Notes: a model not told the origin generated them from the sequence alone. A DNA stretch of 64,000 nucleotides from Bacillus sp. PK3_68 (GCF_003600835.1 NZ_NQYC01000001.1:4115001-4179000), one strand, 5' to 3'; positions 17,394 to 27,943 are shown, counted from the first letter of the stretch. Made by a program: numbers and translations.

Positions 17394-19478
17394 ATGTCAG
17401 AGTACTTAGTAATAGTCGAGTCCCCTGCAAAAGCGAAAACAATTGAACGTTACTTGGGGAAAAAATATAAAGTAAAAGCATCTATGGGCCATGTGCGCGA
17501 TTTGCCTAAAAGTCAAATGGGTGTTGATATAGAAAATAATTATGAACCGAAATATATTACCATCCGTGGAAAGGGACCCGTGCTGAAAGAATTAAAGACA
17601 GCCGCTAAAAAAGCGAAAAAAATCTATCTGGCGGCTGACCCCGACAGAGAAGGGGAAGCGATTGCCTGGCATTTGGCTCATAGTCTTGACCTTGATACGT
17701 CATCGGATTGCCGGGTTGTGTTTAATGAAATTACAAAAGATGCCATTAAGGAATCATTTAAGCATCCAAGGCCGATTAATACGGATCTTGTGGATGCCCA
17801 ACAAGCGCGCCGTATTTTGGACCGTCTAGTCGGTTACAATATTAGCCCGCTCCTTTGGAAGAAAGTTAAAAAAGGGCTGAGCGCAGGGCGCGTGCAATCA
17901 GTCGCTTTGCGACTGATTATCGATCGTGAAAAAGAGATCACTCAATTTACACCGGAAGAATATTGGACAATTGAAGCCCAGTTTTCAAAAGGAACAGATT
18001 CTTTTTCAGCCTCCTTTTATGGAAAGGGCGGGAAGAAAACGGCTTTGAAATCTGAAGAAGAAGTAAAAGCGGTTCTTTCAGCTATTAAAGGAAACAGCTT
18101 CGAGATTGCCAGTGTGACAAAAAAGGAACGCAGAAGAAATCCTGCACCGCCATTTACAACATCTTCTCTCCAGCAGGAAGCAGCCCGCAAGCTGAACTTT
18201 CGAGCAAAGAAGACGATGATGCTCGCTCAGCAGCTATACGAAGGAATCGATTTGGGCAAAGAAGGAACAGTCGGGTTAATTACGTATATGAGAACGGATT
18301 CAACGAGAGTCTCTGAGGTTGCTCAAAAAGAGGCGCATGAATTTATCGAGTCGATTCATGGCAAAGAATATACAAAAGAAGCTGAAGCCAAAGCGAGGAA
18401 AGAAAAGAAACCGTCAAATGCCCAGGATGCGCATGAAGCTATACGTCCAACAAGTGTATTCAAGGAACCGGGGATGCTAAAAGAATTTTTGTCGCGCGAT
18501 CAGTTACGGCTATACAAATTGATATGGGAACGTTTCCTTGCCAGTCAAATGTCAGCAGCGGTGATAGATACAGTCAGCGCAGACCTTGTAAACGGCGAGG
18601 TGACATTTCGGGCTACCGGTTCGAAAGTGAAATTTCAAGGTTTCATGAAAGTGTATATAGAAGGATCAGATGATGGGCAAGAAGAGAAAGAAAAACAGTT
18701 GCCTAACTTGGAAAAAGGGAACAAAGTAATTTCCGAGACCATAGAGCCGAAACAGCACTTTACTCAACCGCCGCCTCGCTATACAGAAGCAAGGCTTGTA
18801 AAAACGCTGGAAGAGCTGGGGATTGGTCGGCCGTCCACGTTTGCTCCTACGCTTGACACAATTCAAAAACGCGGCTATGTAGCTCTTGATAATAAGCGCT
18901 TTGTACCAACAGAATTAGGCGAAATTGTGCATGAGCTGATGATGGAATTCTTTTCAAATATTATTGATGTCGAATTTACAGCAAAGATGGAAAAAGACTT
19001 AGATAATATAGAAGACGGACAAGTAGAATGGGTCGAGGTAATCGATGAATTCTATCAGGGGTTTGAAAAACACTTAGTTAAAGCGGAAGAAGAAATGGAG
19101 AAAGTTGAAATTAAGGATGAACCTGCTGGCGAGGATTGTGAAAACTGTGGCAATCCGATGGTATTTAAAATGGGCCGTTATGGAAAGTTTATGGCTTGCA
19201 GCAACTTTCCTGATTGCCGGAATACAAAAGCGATTGTAAAGGAAATCGGCGTGAAATGTCCGAAGTGCAAGGAAGGAAATATAATAGAAAGAAAAAGTAA
19301 AAAACGCCGTATTTTTTATGGGTGCGATCGCTTTCCAGAATGTGACTTTTTATCATGGGATAAACCAATTGAGCGAAAGTGTCCAAAGTGTGAACAGATG
19401 CTTGTTGAAAAGAAACTGAAAAAAGGCGTGCAAATTCAATGTACAGGCTGCGATTATAAGGAAGAAACACAGGTATAA
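17394..19478 (+). CDS. topA: DNA topoisomerase I
   Basis: Type IA topoisomerase of 694 residues (B. subtilis 691) that relaxes negative supercoils. Toprim domain: [19 protein letters not shown] and [17 protein letters not shown]. The active-site tyrosine is in [14 protein letters not shown] (about residue 300). The tail has three four-cysteine zinc motifs: CENCGNPM...CSNFPDC, CPKCKEG...CDRFPEC and CPKCEQM...CTGC. The ATG at 17394 follows GGGGGAGG; in-frame sequence upstream overlaps the promoter and is rejected as coding. A terminator follows directly. Confidence 0.98.
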   Translation: MSEYLVIVESPAKAKTIERYLGKKYKVKASMGHVRDLPKSQMGVDIENNYEPKYITIRGKGPVLKELKTAAKKAKKIYLAADPDREGEAIAWHLAHSLDLDTSSDCRVVFNEITKDAIKESFKHPRPINTDLVDAQQARRILDRLVGYNISPLLWKKVKKGLSAGRVQSVALRLIIDREKEITQFTPEEYWTIEAQFSKGTDSFSASFYGKGGKKTALKSEEEVKAVLSAIKGNSFEIASVTKKERRRNPAPPFTTSSLQQEAARKLNFRAKKTMMLAQQLYEGIDLGKEGTVGLITYMRTDSTRVSEVAQKEAHEFIESIHGKEYTKEAEAKARKEKKPSNAQDAHEAIRPTSVFKEPGMLKEFLSRDQLRLYKLIWERFLASQMSAAVIDTVSADLVNGEVTFRATGSKVKFQGFMKVYIEGSDDGQEEKEKQLPNLEKGNKVISETIEPKQHFTQPPPRYTEARLVKTLEELGIGRPSTFAPTLDTIQKRGYVALDNKRFVPTELGEIVHELMMEFFSNIIDVEFTAKMEKDLDNIEDGQVEWVEVIDEFYQGFEKHLVKAEEEMEKVEIKDEPAGEDCENCGNPMVFKMGRYGKFMACSNFPDCRNTKAIVKEIGVKCPKCKEGNIIERKSKKRRIFYGCDRFPECDFLSWDKPIERKCPKCEQMLVEKKLKKGVQIQCTGCDYKEETQV

Positions 19479-19479
19479 A

Positions 19480-19503
19480 AGCGGGAATTTCCCGCTTTTT
19501 TGC
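19480..19503 (+). terminator. Intrinsic terminator after topA
   Basis: AGCGGGAAATTTCCCGCTTT-type palindrome: AGCGGGAA and TTCCCGCT arms with a following run of T residues. Confidence 0.9.
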
Positions 19504-19604
19504 TTGTTTTTGAACATAATACTTTTTTTATGGGAACGTCTGTTGTACAATGCTTTAGGGACATAGATGTACGTACCATTATTTATTCAGGAGGCAAAAA
19601 AACA

Positions 19605-20909
19605 ATGGAACCAGTCGTGAATGTGATCGGAGCAGGGTTAGCCGGAAGTGAAGCAGCTTTTCAAATTGCTGAACGGGGCGTGAAAGTACATCTGTATGAA
19701 ATGCGGCCCGTCAAACAAACACCGGCTCATCATACAGATAAATTCGCTGAGCTCGTTTGCAGCAATTCATTGCGGGCTAACGCACTCACCAATGCTGTCG
19801 GCGTGTTGAAAGAAGAAATGAGAGCTTTGCATTCCGTTATTATTTCTGCAGCAGACCATTGTTCTGTTCCAGCAGGAGGAGCCCTTGCCGTTGACCGCCA
19901 TGAATTTGCCGGTCTAGTGACTGAACGGGTGAAAAATCATCCGAACGTTACGGTCTTTAATGAAGAGATGACAGACATCCCCGAGGGAATTACTGTCATT
20001 GCTACCGGACCGTTAACAAGCCAAGCCTTATCGCAAAAGTTGAAGGAACTAACGGGAGAAGATTATTTATACTTTTATGATGCTGCCGCTCCTATTATTG
20101 AGAAGGACAGCATAGACATGAGTAAAGCCTATTTAAAGTCCCGTTATGATAAAGGAGAAGCCGCTTATTTAAACTGTCCAATGACAGAAGAAGAATTTGA
20201 CAGGTTTTATGAAGCGCTGATCTCTGCGGAAACCGTTCCCCTTAAGGAATTTGAAAAAGAGATTTTCTTTGAAGGCTGCATGCCAGTGGAAGTTCTAGCA
20301 AAGCGCGGAAAGAAAACGCTTCTGTTTGGACCGATGAAACCAGTCGGGTTGGAAGATCCACGCACAGGAAAAAGACCTCATGCGGTTGTGCAGCTGCGTC
20401 AAGATGATGCCGCCGGGACGCTCTATAACATTGTTGGTTTTCAAACGCATTTAAAATGGGGGCCTCAAAAAGAAGTCCTGCAATTAATCCCTGGACTGGA
20501 AAAGGCAGAGATTGTCCGATATGGAGTTATGCATCGTAATACGTTTATTAATTCGCCGAAAGTTTTGCAGCCGACTTATCAGTTCAAGGAACGGAGTAAT
20601 TTATTCTTTGCCGGCCAAATGACGGGTGTGGAAGGATATGTAGAATCCGCAGCAAGCGGTTTGATTGCCGGGATCAATGCAGCGCGTCTAGCCCTTGGAA
20701 AAGACCCTGTGGCTGTACCGGCAGAAACAGCGATTGGTAGCATGGCTCATTATATTACTTCAACAAATGAAAAGAATTTTCAGCCAATGAATGCTAATTT
20801 TGGTTTGTTTCCTGACCTTCCGGTTAAAATAAGAAACAAGAAGGAAAGATACGAAGCCCATGCTCAGCGGGCATTAGAAACAATTCAAACTTTTGTGAAA
20901 AGTTTGTAA
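19605..20909 (+). CDS. trmFO: tRNA (uracil-5-)-methyltransferase TrmFO (folate/FAD dependent)
   Basis: A protein of 434 residues (B. subtilis 435). It makes m5U54 in tRNA using methylenetetrahydrofolate and FAD. The N-terminal dinucleotide motif is [21 protein letters not shown]. Other GidA-like blocks are [53 protein letters not shown] and a C-terminal [12 protein letters not shown]. The ATG at 19605 follows CAGGAGGC. In-frame codons upstream belong to the leader. B. subtilis has the same topA-trmFO-xerC order. Confidence 0.98.
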   Translation: MEPVVNVIGAGLAGSEAAFQIAERGVKVHLYEMRPVKQTPAHHTDKFAELVCSNSLRANALTNAVGVLKEEMRALHSVIISAADHCSVPAGGALAVDRHEFAGLVTERVKNHPNVTVFNEEMTDIPEGITVIATGPLTSQALSQKLKELTGEDYLYFYDAAAPIIEKDSIDMSKAYLKSRYDKGEAAYLNCPMTEEEFDRFYEALISAETVPLKEFEKEIFFEGCMPVEVLAKRGKKTLLFGPMKPVGLEDPRTGKRPHAVVQLRQDDAAGTLYNIVGFQTHLKWGPQKEVLQLIPGLEKAEIVRYGVMHRNTFINSPKVLQPTYQFKERSNLFFAGQMTGVEGYVESAASGLIAGINAARLALGKDPVAVPAETAIGSMAHYITSTNEKNFQPMNANFGLFPDLPVKIRNKKERYEAHAQRALETIQTFVKSL

Positions 20910-20914
20910 ACTTC

Positions 20915-20943
20915 TTGCAAGGGCTGCTTGATTGTGATACTAT
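20915..20943 (+). promoter_or_regulatory. Sigma-A-type promoter for xerC-hslV-hslU-codY
   Basis: TTGCAA (20915-20920) and TACTAT (20938-20943) with 17-bp spacing lie just after the trmFO stop and 25 bp before the xerC start. This matches the position of the codV operon promoter in B. subtilis. Confidence 0.65.
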
Positions 20944-20968
20944 TTAGTAGCCCTATGGGGGTGTTTAA

Positions 20969-21871
20969 ATGTCTGAACCTTTTAATAAGTATTTACAATC
21001 GTTCATCGAGTTCTTGCGAGTCGAAAAACACTATTCAAATTACACGATACAATTTTATCGCTACGATATTGAAGAATTCTTTAAGTTCATTACTGAGCAA
21101 AGCATTAAGAACTTAGAAGATGTGGAATACTTGGATGCACGGCTGTATTTAACAACGCTGCACGATAAACAACTGTCCCGCTCTACTATTGCTAGAAGAG
21201 TTTCTAGCATGCGCAGTTTTTTTCGCTTCTTATCCAGAGAAAAGGTCATAACGGAAAATCCTTTTGCGCTCGTGCAGCAGTCAAAAGGGGCAAATAAGCT
21301 CCCCTCCTTTTTTTATGAAGAAGAGATGGAAGAGCTTTTTGCTGTGTGCGAAGGGGAAGAGCCTTTGAACCTCCGTAATAAAGCAATACTTGAGCTGCTC
21401 TATGCAACGGGTATCCGTGTGAGTGAATGTACAGGAATTGAAATGAAGCATATTGATTTTGATTTTTCCGTGTTACTTGTTAAAGGAAAAGGGAATAAAG
21501 AGAGATATGTGCCTTTCGGAACTTTTGCCCATGAAGCAATCGAGCGATACATAGCAACTGCGAGAAAGTTCTTAATGAAGTCTACAGACAACCACTCTTT
21601 TTTGTTTGTTAACCATCGTGGCAAACCGCTGACTTCAAGAGGCGTCCGTCACATTTTAACCACACTGATTGAGAAAGCGTCGTTAACAAGAAAAATTCAT
21701 CCCCATATGCTGAGGCATACCTTTGCTACTCACTTGCTGAACAATGGGGCGGATTTGCGGACGGTCCAAGAACTGCTTGGGCATGATCATCTTTCTTCTA
21801 CACAAGTATACACTCATGTGACAAAAGAACATTTAAGAAAGACGTATTTAACTCATCATCCCCGTGCGTAA
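20969..21871 (+). CDS. xerC: Tyrosine recombinase XerC (CodV)
   Basis: A protein of 300 residues that with XerD resolves chromosome dimers at dif. The N-terminal SAM-like core-binding domain includes YLQSFIEFLRVEKHYSNYTI. The catalytic domain has all conserved residues: R in ATGIRVSECTG, K in VKGKGNKERYVPF, H-x-x-R in HPHMLRHTFATHLL, H in LGHDHLSSTQ and Y in VYTHVTKEHL. First gene of the xerC-hslV-hslU-codY operon, with 21 bp to hslV. The product is chromosomal housekeeping, not a phage integrase. Confidence 0.96.
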   Translation: MSEPFNKYLQSFIEFLRVEKHYSNYTIQFYRYDIEEFFKFITEQSIKNLEDVEYLDARLYLTTLHDKQLSRSTIARRVSSMRSFFRFLSREKVITENPFALVQQSKGANKLPSFFYEEEMEELFAVCEGEEPLNLRNKAILELLYATGIRVSECTGIEMKHIDFDFSVLLVKGKGNKERYVPFGTFAHEAIERYIATARKFLMKSTDNHSFLFVNHRGKPLTSRGVRHILTTLIEKASLTRKIHPHMLRHTFATHLLNNGADLRTVQELLGHDHLSSTQVYTHVTKEHLRKTYLTHHPRA

Positions 21872-21892
21872 GTAAAGGAGGAATCAGAATTT

Positions 21893-22438
21893 ATGGATCA
21901 GTTTCATGCTACTACAATTTTTGCTGTTCAGCACAAAGGCGGGTGTGCAATGGCCGGAGACGGGCAAGTGACATTTGGAAATGCTGTTGTCATGAAACAC
22001 ACGGCCAGAAAAGTGCGCAAGCTGTTCAATGGAAAAGTACTTGCAGGCTTTGCTGGATCTGTCGCTGATGCTTTCACGTTGTTTGAGTTGTTTGAGAGTA
22101 GGCTGGAAGAGTATAACGGAAATCTGCAGCGTGCAGCAGTCGAGCTTGCGAAAGAATGGCGTTCTGATAAAGTGCTTCGCCGTTTAGAGGCCATGCTAAT
22201 CGTAATGGACCGCTCGAATATTCTATTAATCTCCGGTACAGGAGAAGTCATTGAACCGGATGACGGCATTTTAGCTATTGGATCGGGGGGCAACTTCGCC
22301 TTAGCCGCAGGACGCGCTTTAAAAACTTATTCGGGCGATCATCTATCCGCGAGAGAAATTGCTAAAGCTGCTTTAGAAATTGCAGGAGAGATATGCGTTT
22401 ATACGAATGACCAGATTATTTTGGAAGAACTTGAGTAA
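21893..22438 (+). CDS. hslV: ATP-dependent protease peptidase subunit HslV (ClpQ)
   Basis: Proteasome-like peptidase of 181 residues forming a dodecamer capped by HslU. It begins [40 protein letters not shown] and [16 protein letters not shown] are family blocks. In B. subtilis ClpQ the second residue, serine, was shown to act as nucleophile; here position 2 is aspartate and no serine lies near the N-terminus, so processing to Thr7 (TTIFAV), as in E. coli HslV, is inferred. The ribosome site AAAGGAGG is 11 bp from the ATG. Confidence 0.97.
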   Translation: MDQFHATTIFAVQHKGGCAMAGDGQVTFGNAVVMKHTARKVRKLFNGKVLAGFAGSVADAFTLFELFESRLEEYNGNLQRAAVELAKEWRSDKVLRRLEAMLIVMDRSNILLISGTGEVIEPDDGILAIGSGGNFALAAGRALKTYSGDHLSAREIAKAALEIAGEICVYTNDQIILEELE

Positions 22439-22451
22439 AGGAGTGAAGAGC

Positions 22452-23861
22452 TTGGAGAAGAAATCATTGCAGTTGACGCCGAGACAAATTGTAGAACGGC
22501 TTGACCAGTATATTGTCGGTCAGAAAGATGCTAAAAAAGCAGTAGCTGTTGCTTTACGTAATCGTTACCGGCGCAGTTTGTTAAGTGATCAAATTCGGGA
22601 TGAAGTCATTCCTAAAAATATATTGATGATCGGTCCGACAGGGGTTGGGAAAACGGAAATTGCCCGTCGTGTCGCAAAACTCTCGGGCGCACCCTTTATT
22701 AAAGTAGAGGCAACGAAATTTACAGAAGTAGGTTATGTCGGCCGGGATGTAGAATCTATGGTGCGCGATTTAGCTGAAACATCTGTAAGGATCATCAAAG
22801 AAGAAAAAATCCAATCTGTGCAAGAGCCGGCAAGAGAAGCAGCCAATCGGCGGCTCGTAGAATTGCTTGTTCCGACAAGAAAGAAAGCAGCCAGCATGAA
22901 GAATCCATTTGAAATGTTATTTGGCGGCAGTGGACAAGAGCAGGTGAGCCAGGAGGATTCTCATGAGGAGTCTTCTATTCGAGAGCGAAGAAAGTTGGTT
23001 GCAGATCAGCTTGCGCGCGGCGAAATGGAAGAGGAGATCGTTACAATCGAAGTGGAAGAGCAGCCGCCTTCCATGTTTGATATGTTTCAAGGGTCGGGCA
23101 TGGAACAAATGGGTATGAGCATGCAGGATGCACTCGGTGGGCTTTTGCCGAAGAAAAAGAAGAAAAGGAAGTTATCGGTTAAAGAAGCACGAGAAGTATT
23201 GACCAATGAAGAAGCTCAAAAGCTAATTGATATGGATGATGTTACACAAGAGGCGATCAGACGGGCCGAGCAGACAGGTATCATCTTCATTGATGAAATT
23301 GATAAGATAGCAGCTAAAGGTGCAGCTTCTTCATCGGCCAGCGTGTCGAGAGAAGGCGTGCAACGTGATATCTTACCGATTGTAGAAGGTTCGACGGTTG
23401 TAACAAAATATGGTTCGGTAAAGACCGATCATGTTTTATTCATTGCAGCAGGCGCTTTTCATATGTCGAAACCATCCGATCTTATTCCGGAATTACAAGG
23501 GCGTTTTCCAATTCGCGTAGAACTTGGGAAACTGTCAGTGGAAGACTTTGTTCGCATTTTAGTGGAACCAGATAATGCTTTAATAAAACAATATATAGCT
23601 TTATTAGAAACGGAAGGTATAGAAATTGAATTTTCTGACGATGCTATAAAACGTATAGCAGAAATTGCCTTTGAAGTCAATCAAAGTACTGATAACATAG
23701 GTGCTCGCCGCCTTCATACCATCCTGGAAAAGCTATTGGAAGACCTATCATTTGAAGCGCCTGATATCACGATGGAGAAAATTACGATTACTCCGCAATA
23801 TGTAAATGAGAAGTTGGAAGCTATTTCACGTGATAAAGATGTGAGTCAGTTTATCCTATAG
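22452..23861 (+). CDS. hslU: ATPase subunit HslU (ClpY)
   Basis: AAA+ unfoldase of 469 residues (B. subtilis 467) that feeds HslV. N-terminal [20 protein letters not shown], Walker [14 protein letters not shown], pore loop [11 protein letters not shown], the I domain (about residues 110-240, acidic and methionine-rich), Walker [13 protein letters not shown], sensor 1 and the C-terminal [22 protein letters not shown]. The start is the TTG at 22452, 9 bp after AAAGGAG; the GTG at 22443 touches the ribosome site and the ATG further up lies in hslV. Confidence 0.97.
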   Translation: MEKKSLQLTPRQIVERLDQYIVGQKDAKKAVAVALRNRYRRSLLSDQIRDEVIPKNILMIGPTGVGKTEIARRVAKLSGAPFIKVEATKFTEVGYVGRDVESMVRDLAETSVRIIKEEKIQSVQEPAREAANRRLVELLVPTRKKAASMKNPFEMLFGGSGQEQVSQEDSHEESSIRERRKLVADQLARGEMEEEIVTIEVEEQPPSMFDMFQGSGMEQMGMSMQDALGGLLPKKKKKRKLSVKEAREVLTNEEAQKLIDMDDVTQEAIRRAEQTGIIFIDEIDKIAAKGAASSSASVSREGVQRDILPIVEGSTVVTKYGSVKTDHVLFIAAGAFHMSKPSDLIPELQGRFPIRVELGKLSVEDFVRILVEPDNALIKQYIALLETEGIEIEFSDDAIKRIAEIAFEVNQSTDNIGARRLHTILEKLLEDLSFEAPDITMEKITITPQYVNEKLEAISRDKDVSQFIL

Positions 23862-23968
23862 AGTTTCAACTCAATGGATAAAAGGGTAGAACGGGAAGTA
23901 GAAAATAAAGTAAAAAATAATGCATTGACCGGTAACAGATAGACTAGTCATTGTAGGAGGATTTTATT

Positions 23969-24748
23969 ATGAATTTGTTAGAGAAAACAAGAAAGATTAA
24001 CAAGTTGTTGCAAGATGCAGCAGGCAAACATGTCAATTTCAAAGAAATGGCAGAGTCCCTGTCTGGATTAATTGAAGCGAATGTATATGTAGTGAGTCGT
24101 CGAGGAAAGTTACTAGGCTTCGGGGTGAATCAGCAAATCGAGAACGAGCGGATGAAACAAATGCTTGCTGAACGACGTTTCCCTGAAGAGTACACAAAAA
24201 ACTTGTTTAACTTAGAAGAGACTTCTTCTAACCTGGATGTAGATAGCGAGTATACTGCTTTCCCGGTTGAGAATAAAGAGTTGTTTAAAAATGGTCATAC
24301 GACGATTGTTCCGATTAAAGGGGCAGGTGAACGTCTTGGTACGCTAGTGTTGGCTCGTTTGGAAGAGAAGTTCCATGATGAAGATTTAATTTTAGCTGAG
24401 TACGGAGCAACCGTAGTAGGCATGGAAATTTTACGTGAGAAGACAGAAGAGATTGAAGAGGAAGCAAGAAGCAAAGCGGTTGTCCAAATGGCGATCAGCT
24501 CTCTTTCCTATAGTGAGCTGGAAGCGATTGAACATATCTTTGAAGAATTAGACGGAAAAGAAGGCTTACTTGTCGCCTCAAAAATTGCTGACCGTGTCGG
24601 CATTACTCGCTCTGTTATCGTGAATGCGCTGCGAAAGTTGGAGAGTGCTGGTGTCATTGAGTCTCGTTCTTTAGGGATGAAAGGCACATACATTAAAGTA
24701 TTAAATGATAAATTCCTCATTGAATTAGAAAAATTAAAATCAAATTAA
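23969..24748 (+). CDS. codY: Global nutritional regulator CodY
   Basis: GTP- and branched-chain-amino-acid-sensing repressor of 259 residues, the same length as in B. subtilis. The N-terminal GAF domain holds the ligand pocket ([56 protein letters not shown]). The C-terminal winged helix is [42 protein letters not shown]. It has its own ribosome site TAGGAGG and a 107-bp gap after hslU that may carry an extra promoter. CodY represses fla/che in B. subtilis, whose counterpart starts just downstream. Confidence 0.98.
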   Translation: MNLLEKTRKINKLLQDAAGKHVNFKEMAESLSGLIEANVYVVSRRGKLLGFGVNQQIENERMKQMLAERRFPEEYTKNLFNLEETSSNLDVDSEYTAFPVENKELFKNGHTTIVPIKGAGERLGTLVLARLEEKFHDEDLILAEYGATVVGMEILREKTEEIEEEARSKAVVQMAISSLSYSELEAIEHIFEELDGKEGLLVASKIADRVGITRSVIVNALRKLESAGVIESRSLGMKGTYIKVLNDKFLIELEKLKSN

Positions 24749-24761
24749 TTTCTTTATAAGT

Positions 24762-24795
24762 AAAAAACCGCCTGTTTTCGACAGGTGGTTTTTTG
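24762..24795 (+). terminator. Intrinsic terminator after codY
   Basis: AAAAAACCGCCTGT and ACAGGTGGTTTTTT form a long stem around a TTTCG loop, with U residues at the 3' side and A residues at the 5' side. It isolates the codY operon from fla/che. Confidence 0.9.
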
Positions 24796-24979
24796 TTGTT
24801 TATTCCCAAAATAGGAATTTTGTCATTTGTTATGGTTGGGAAATTGTGATTAAATGTGTGGTAGTGATTTCTAGTTGTGTTATTAAGTAAGTAAAAATGC
24901 CTACGTTTGTCAATTTAGTTAAAAATGTATTATTTTTTTAGCGAAATTGTAAACTTAAGTGAAATTTAAATAAGAATTA
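24796..24979. other. AT-rich regulatory spacer codY-flgB
   Basis: The 379 bp between codY and flgB hold no gene. After the codY terminator the spacer is strongly AT-rich and contains a candidate extended -10 promoter (24980-24988) and a cre-like palindrome (25072-25085). AATTTT-type half sites for CodY occur, but no full AATTTTCWGAAAATT box was found by eye. Confidence 0.5.
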
Positions 24980-24988
24980 TGTTATAGT
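24980..24988 (+). promoter_or_regulatory. Candidate extended -10 promoter of the fla/che cluster
   Basis: TGTTATAGT (TG at 24980-24981, TATAGT at 24983-24988) is an extended -10 element of the sigma-A type. The -35 region is poor. It would give a leader of about 130 nt before flgB, containing the cre-like site. Confidence 0.45.
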
Positions 24989-25071
24989 TTCTAACGTGAG
25001 ATTGAAAATAAATCCAAATAGGGCAAAAGGTTCTTTCCTTTTAAAATAAAGCAAATATAGGAAAAAATGTT

Positions 25072-25085
25072 TCAAAACGTTTTCA
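25072..25085 (+). promoter_or_regulatory. Cre-like palindrome upstream of flgB
   Basis: TCAAAACGTTTTCA matches the catabolite-responsive palindrome TGAAAACGTTTTCA at 13 of 14 bases. It lies downstream of the candidate promoter and 43 bp before flgB, a position where CcpA would block elongation. Direct CcpA control of the whole cluster is inferred from this match. Confidence 0.5.
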
Positions 25086-25127
25086 TTCGAGTAAATATTA
25101 CTAACACATCAAGCGGAGTGGTGATAA

Positions 25128-25520
25128 ATGAAGATATTTTCAGATTCATTCAGTAACATTGAAAAAGGATTGGATTATTCTGCGCTGAAGCAAAAAGTCA
25201 TTGCTAATAATATTGCAAATGCAGACACACCAAACTATAAGTCGAAAGATGTCAGCTTTAAAAAAGTATTTGACGAAACACTAGCTAATGAATTGAATGC
25301 TTACCGCACAGATTCCCGTCATTTTTCTTTTCAGTCAAGTCAAAGCCACCCTGCGGTTGTGACGAATCGCAACCTCTCATTTAATCAAAATGGCAATAGT
25401 GTCGACACGGATAAGGAAATGTCGGACCTTGCGACCAATCAGATTTATTATAATGCCCTTGTCGATCGAATGAGCAGCAAGTTTAATTCTTTAACAAATG
25501 TCATTAAAGGAGGAAGGTAA
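25128..25520 (+). CDS. flgB: Flagellar basal-body rod protein FlgB
   Basis: Proximal rod subunit of 130 residues and first gene of the fla/che cluster. It has the rod/hook N-terminal motif ALKQKVIANNIANADTPNYK and the C-terminal heptad helix MSDLATNQIYYNALVDRMSSKFNSLTNVIKGG. It has no signal peptide, being exported by the flagellar type III apparatus. flgC starts 2 bp after its stop. Confidence 0.97.
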   Translation: MKIFSDSFSNIEKGLDYSALKQKVIANNIANADTPNYKSKDVSFKKVFDETLANELNAYRTDSRHFSFQSSQSHPAVVTNRNLSFNQNGNSVDTDKEMSDLATNQIYYNALVDRMSSKFNSLTNVIKGGR

Positions 25521-25522
25521 AA

Positions 25523-25981
25523 GTGTCCATATTTCATAGTATGAATACGACTTCATCAGCTTTGACTGCCCAGCGTTTGCGCATGGATGTTATCTCTTCC
25601 AATATGGCTAACATGGATTCTACTCGTGCCCGTCAGGTTGACGGGAAATGGGAGCCGTATCGCCGTAAATCAGTTGTTCTTCAACCTGGACAAGGTGATT
25701 TTTCTTCCTATTTAAATCAAGCAATCGGCCGTCAAAGCGGTGGGGCGGGAGATGGAGTCAAGGTTACCAACATTGTAGAAGACGATTTGACACCTTTTAA
25801 AATGGTTTATGATCCAACGCATCCTGATGCGAATGAAGAAGGATATGTGCAGATGCCTAACGTTGATCCTTTACGGGAGATGGTAGATTTAATGGCTGCC
25901 ACGCGCTCCTATGAGGCAAATGTAACAGTCTTTAACGCATCGAAGTCAATGATGACAAAAGCTTTAGAAATTGGTAAATAA
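25523..25981 (+). CDS. flgC: Flagellar basal-body rod protein FlgC
   Basis: Rod subunit of 152 residues starting at GTG 25523, after AAAGGAGGAAGG inside the end of flgB. N-terminal SALTAQRLRMDVISSNMANMDSTRA and C-terminal VDLMAATRSYEANVTVFNASKSMMTKALEIG are family ends. It forms the rod with FlgB, FliE and the FlgG-type proteins. Confidence 0.97.
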   Translation: MSIFHSMNTTSSALTAQRLRMDVISSNMANMDSTRARQVDGKWEPYRRKSVVLQPGQGDFSSYLNQAIGRQSGGAGDGVKVTNIVEDDLTPFKMVYDPTHPDANEEGYVQMPNVDPLREMVDLMAATRSYEANVTVFNASKSMMTKALEIGK

Positions 25982-25994
25982 AGGAGATAAATAA

Positions 25995-26303
25995 ATGGCT
26001 ATTCAATCTGTGCAAGCAGTCACACCATTTTCAAAAGCTGAAAGAGCTGAATTGAAGCCTGAAGTAACCCCTTATAAAGCTCAACAGAATTTTGCCGACT
26101 TTTTAAAAGAGTCGCTTAATCAAGTGAGTCAAGCGGATGCTACATCTAATGATATGACAAGTAAGCTCATCCGCGGGGAGAATGTAGATCTTCATCAAGT
26201 GTTGATTGCCGGACAAAAAGCAAGCGTAGCGATGCAATTAACGATGGAAGTGCGCAACAAAGCTGTAGAAGCTTATCAGGAAATTATGAGAATGCAAATG
26301 TAA
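25995..26303 (+). CDS. fliE: Flagellar hook-basal body protein FliE
   Basis: A protein of 102 residues linking the MS ring to the rod. Recognised by FADFLKESLNQVSQADATSNDMTSKLIRGENVDLHQVLIAGQKASVAMQLTMEVRNKAVEAYQEIMRMQ, which covers almost the whole family. Ribosome site AAAGGAG. Third gene of the rod trio. Confidence 0.97.
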   Translation: MAIQSVQAVTPFSKAERAELKPEVTPYKAQQNFADFLKESLNQVSQADATSNDMTSKLIRGENVDLHQVLIAGQKASVAMQLTMEVRNKAVEAYQEIMRMQM

Positions 26304-26365
26304 ATGTAAAAAGACAAACTAGTGAAACACCCTTTGAATCAGAAGCAACTTAACCGGGGATTGTA

Positions 26366-27943
26366 ATGAATGAAACGATACGCCAACAATTAACAAGAAT
26401 ACGAGAATATTGGAACAGCCGTACGAAAAGGCAAAGATGGATAGGCATAGGCGCTTTTCTGCTGTTCGTTATAGCCATTAGCGCTCTTGTTTTATTTATG
26501 ACAAGAGACAAGATGGTACCACTTTACAGTGAGCTTGCTCCTACGGAGATAGGAGCTATTAAAGAAAATTTGGACGGCCGGGGAATCAAGTATGAAATTA
26601 CTGAAGGAGGAACCGGTATACTCGTTCCTGAGGAAACGGTAGATTCATTGAAGGTTGATTTAGCGGCAGAAGGTCTGCCTAAATCGGGAAGCATTGATTA
26701 CGGCTTTTTTAGTGAGAATGCTGGCTTCGGTATGACCGACAATGAATTTAATATTTTAAAACTGGATGCTATGCAAACAGAGCTTGCTCATTTAATGACA
26801 GGCATTGAAGGTGTAAAAGATGCTAAAGTCATGATCAATCTTCCACAAAAAGAGGTATTTGTGAAAGACGATGAAGAAAAAGCCTCTGCGTCTGTTGTGC
26901 TGAAAACAGAGTCTGGCTATCAATTTGATGAAAAGCAAATTAAATCACTCTACCATCTTGTTTCGAAAAGTGTGCCCAACTTGCCAGAAGAGAATATCGT
27001 TATTATGAATCAGAATTTTGAGTATTATGACCAGCAGGATAGCGGCTCTCTCTACGGTAATGAGATGGTTCAGCAGATGGACATTAAAAAGAAAATTGAA
27101 CGGGATATTCAGCGACAAGTTCAAAGTATGCTCGGCACGCTGATGGGTCAAGACAAGGTTGTAGCATCCGTTACTGCCGATGTTGACTTTACCCAGGAGA
27201 ATAGAGAAGAAAACCTCGTTACACCTGTAGATGAAGAAAAGATGGCTGGTATCCAAATCAGCGCTCAAAGAATTAATGAAACCTTTACGGGCGACGGGGC
27301 AGCTGGTGGTATTCCTCAAGGAGAAGATCCGGCCGATTCACAAGGTTCCACCTATATGGGAGGGACCGGCGGTTCCGGTGACTATGAGCGTTCCGAAGAA
27401 ACAATTAATAATGAAGTAAATCGCATCCGCAAGAAAATTAAAGAAAGCCCTTATAAGATTCGAGATTTAGGGATTCAAGTGATGGTTGAGCCGCCAAAGG
27501 CTAACAATCCGGATTCTTTGCCTCAAGAACGAGTGGACGATATTCAACAAATGCTTGGTACAATCGTTCGGACATCTATTGATAAAGGATATAATCAAGA
27601 GCTAACTGACCAGGATTTAGAAGGAAAGATTTCTGTTTCTGTTCAGCCATTTAAAGGAAAAGCGACGTTTACTGAAGAAAAGCAATCCTCTATACCTTGG
27701 TGGGTATACGCAGTTGGAGCCGTATTGCTTGTCATTATCGGAGTACTAGTATTCTTGATTTTGCGCGGTCGCCGTCAAGAGGAAGAAGAGTTCGAAGAAG
27801 AGTTAGAACCAGAAGAGCCGCTTGCTGATATTAACGAAATAGAAACAGAAGGATCGGCCCGCAGAAAACAATTGGAGAAAATGGCGAAAGAAAAACCCGA
27901 AGAGTTTGCCAAACTCCTCCGGTCTTGGTTATCTGAAGAATAA
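26366..27943 (+). CDS. fliF: Flagellar MS-ring protein FliF
   Basis: A protein of 525 residues (B. subtilis 536) that builds the membrane ring on which the motor assembles. First membrane segment at about residues 24-46 (WIGIGAFLLFVIAISALVLF), periplasmic ring-building motifs with PLYSELAPTEIGAIKENL, glycine-rich linker near residue 320-340 (GGTGGSGDY), second membrane segment at about 447-468, and an acidic cytoplasmic tail ending EKPEEFAKLLRSWLSEE, which binds FliG. Starts at an ATG after AACCGGGGATTGTA, a modest ribosome site. Confidence 0.97.
   Translation: MNETIRQQLTRIREYWNSRTKRQRWIGIGAFLLFVIAISALVLFMTRDKMVPLYSELAPTEIGAIKENLDGRGIKYEITEGGTGILVPEETVDSLKVDLAAEGLPKSGSIDYGFFSENAGFGMTDNEFNILKLDAMQTELAHLMTGIEGVKDAKVMINLPQKEVFVKDDEEKASASVVLKTESGYQFDEKQIKSLYHLVSKSVPNLPEENIVIMNQNFEYYDQQDSGSLYGNEMVQQMDIKKKIERDIQRQVQSMLGTLMGQDKVVASVTADVDFTQENREENLVTPVDEEKMAGIQISAQRINETFTGDGAAGGIPQGEDPADSQGSTYMGGTGGSGDYERSEETINNEVNRIRKKIKESPYKIRDLGIQVMVEPPKANNPDSLPQERVDDIQQMLGTIVRTSIDKGYNQELTDQDLEGKISVSVQPFKGKATFTEEKQSSIPWWVYAVGAVLLVIIGVLVFLILRGRRQEEEEFEEELEPEEPLADINEIETEGSARRKQLEKMAKEKPEEFAKLLRSWLSEE

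Noticed and set aside
20969-21871. Tyrosine recombinase as evidence of a prophage or integrative element
   Set aside because: Sequence and its operon with hslV, hslU and codY identify the housekeeping XerC/CodV; no phage genes or att-like repeats flank it.
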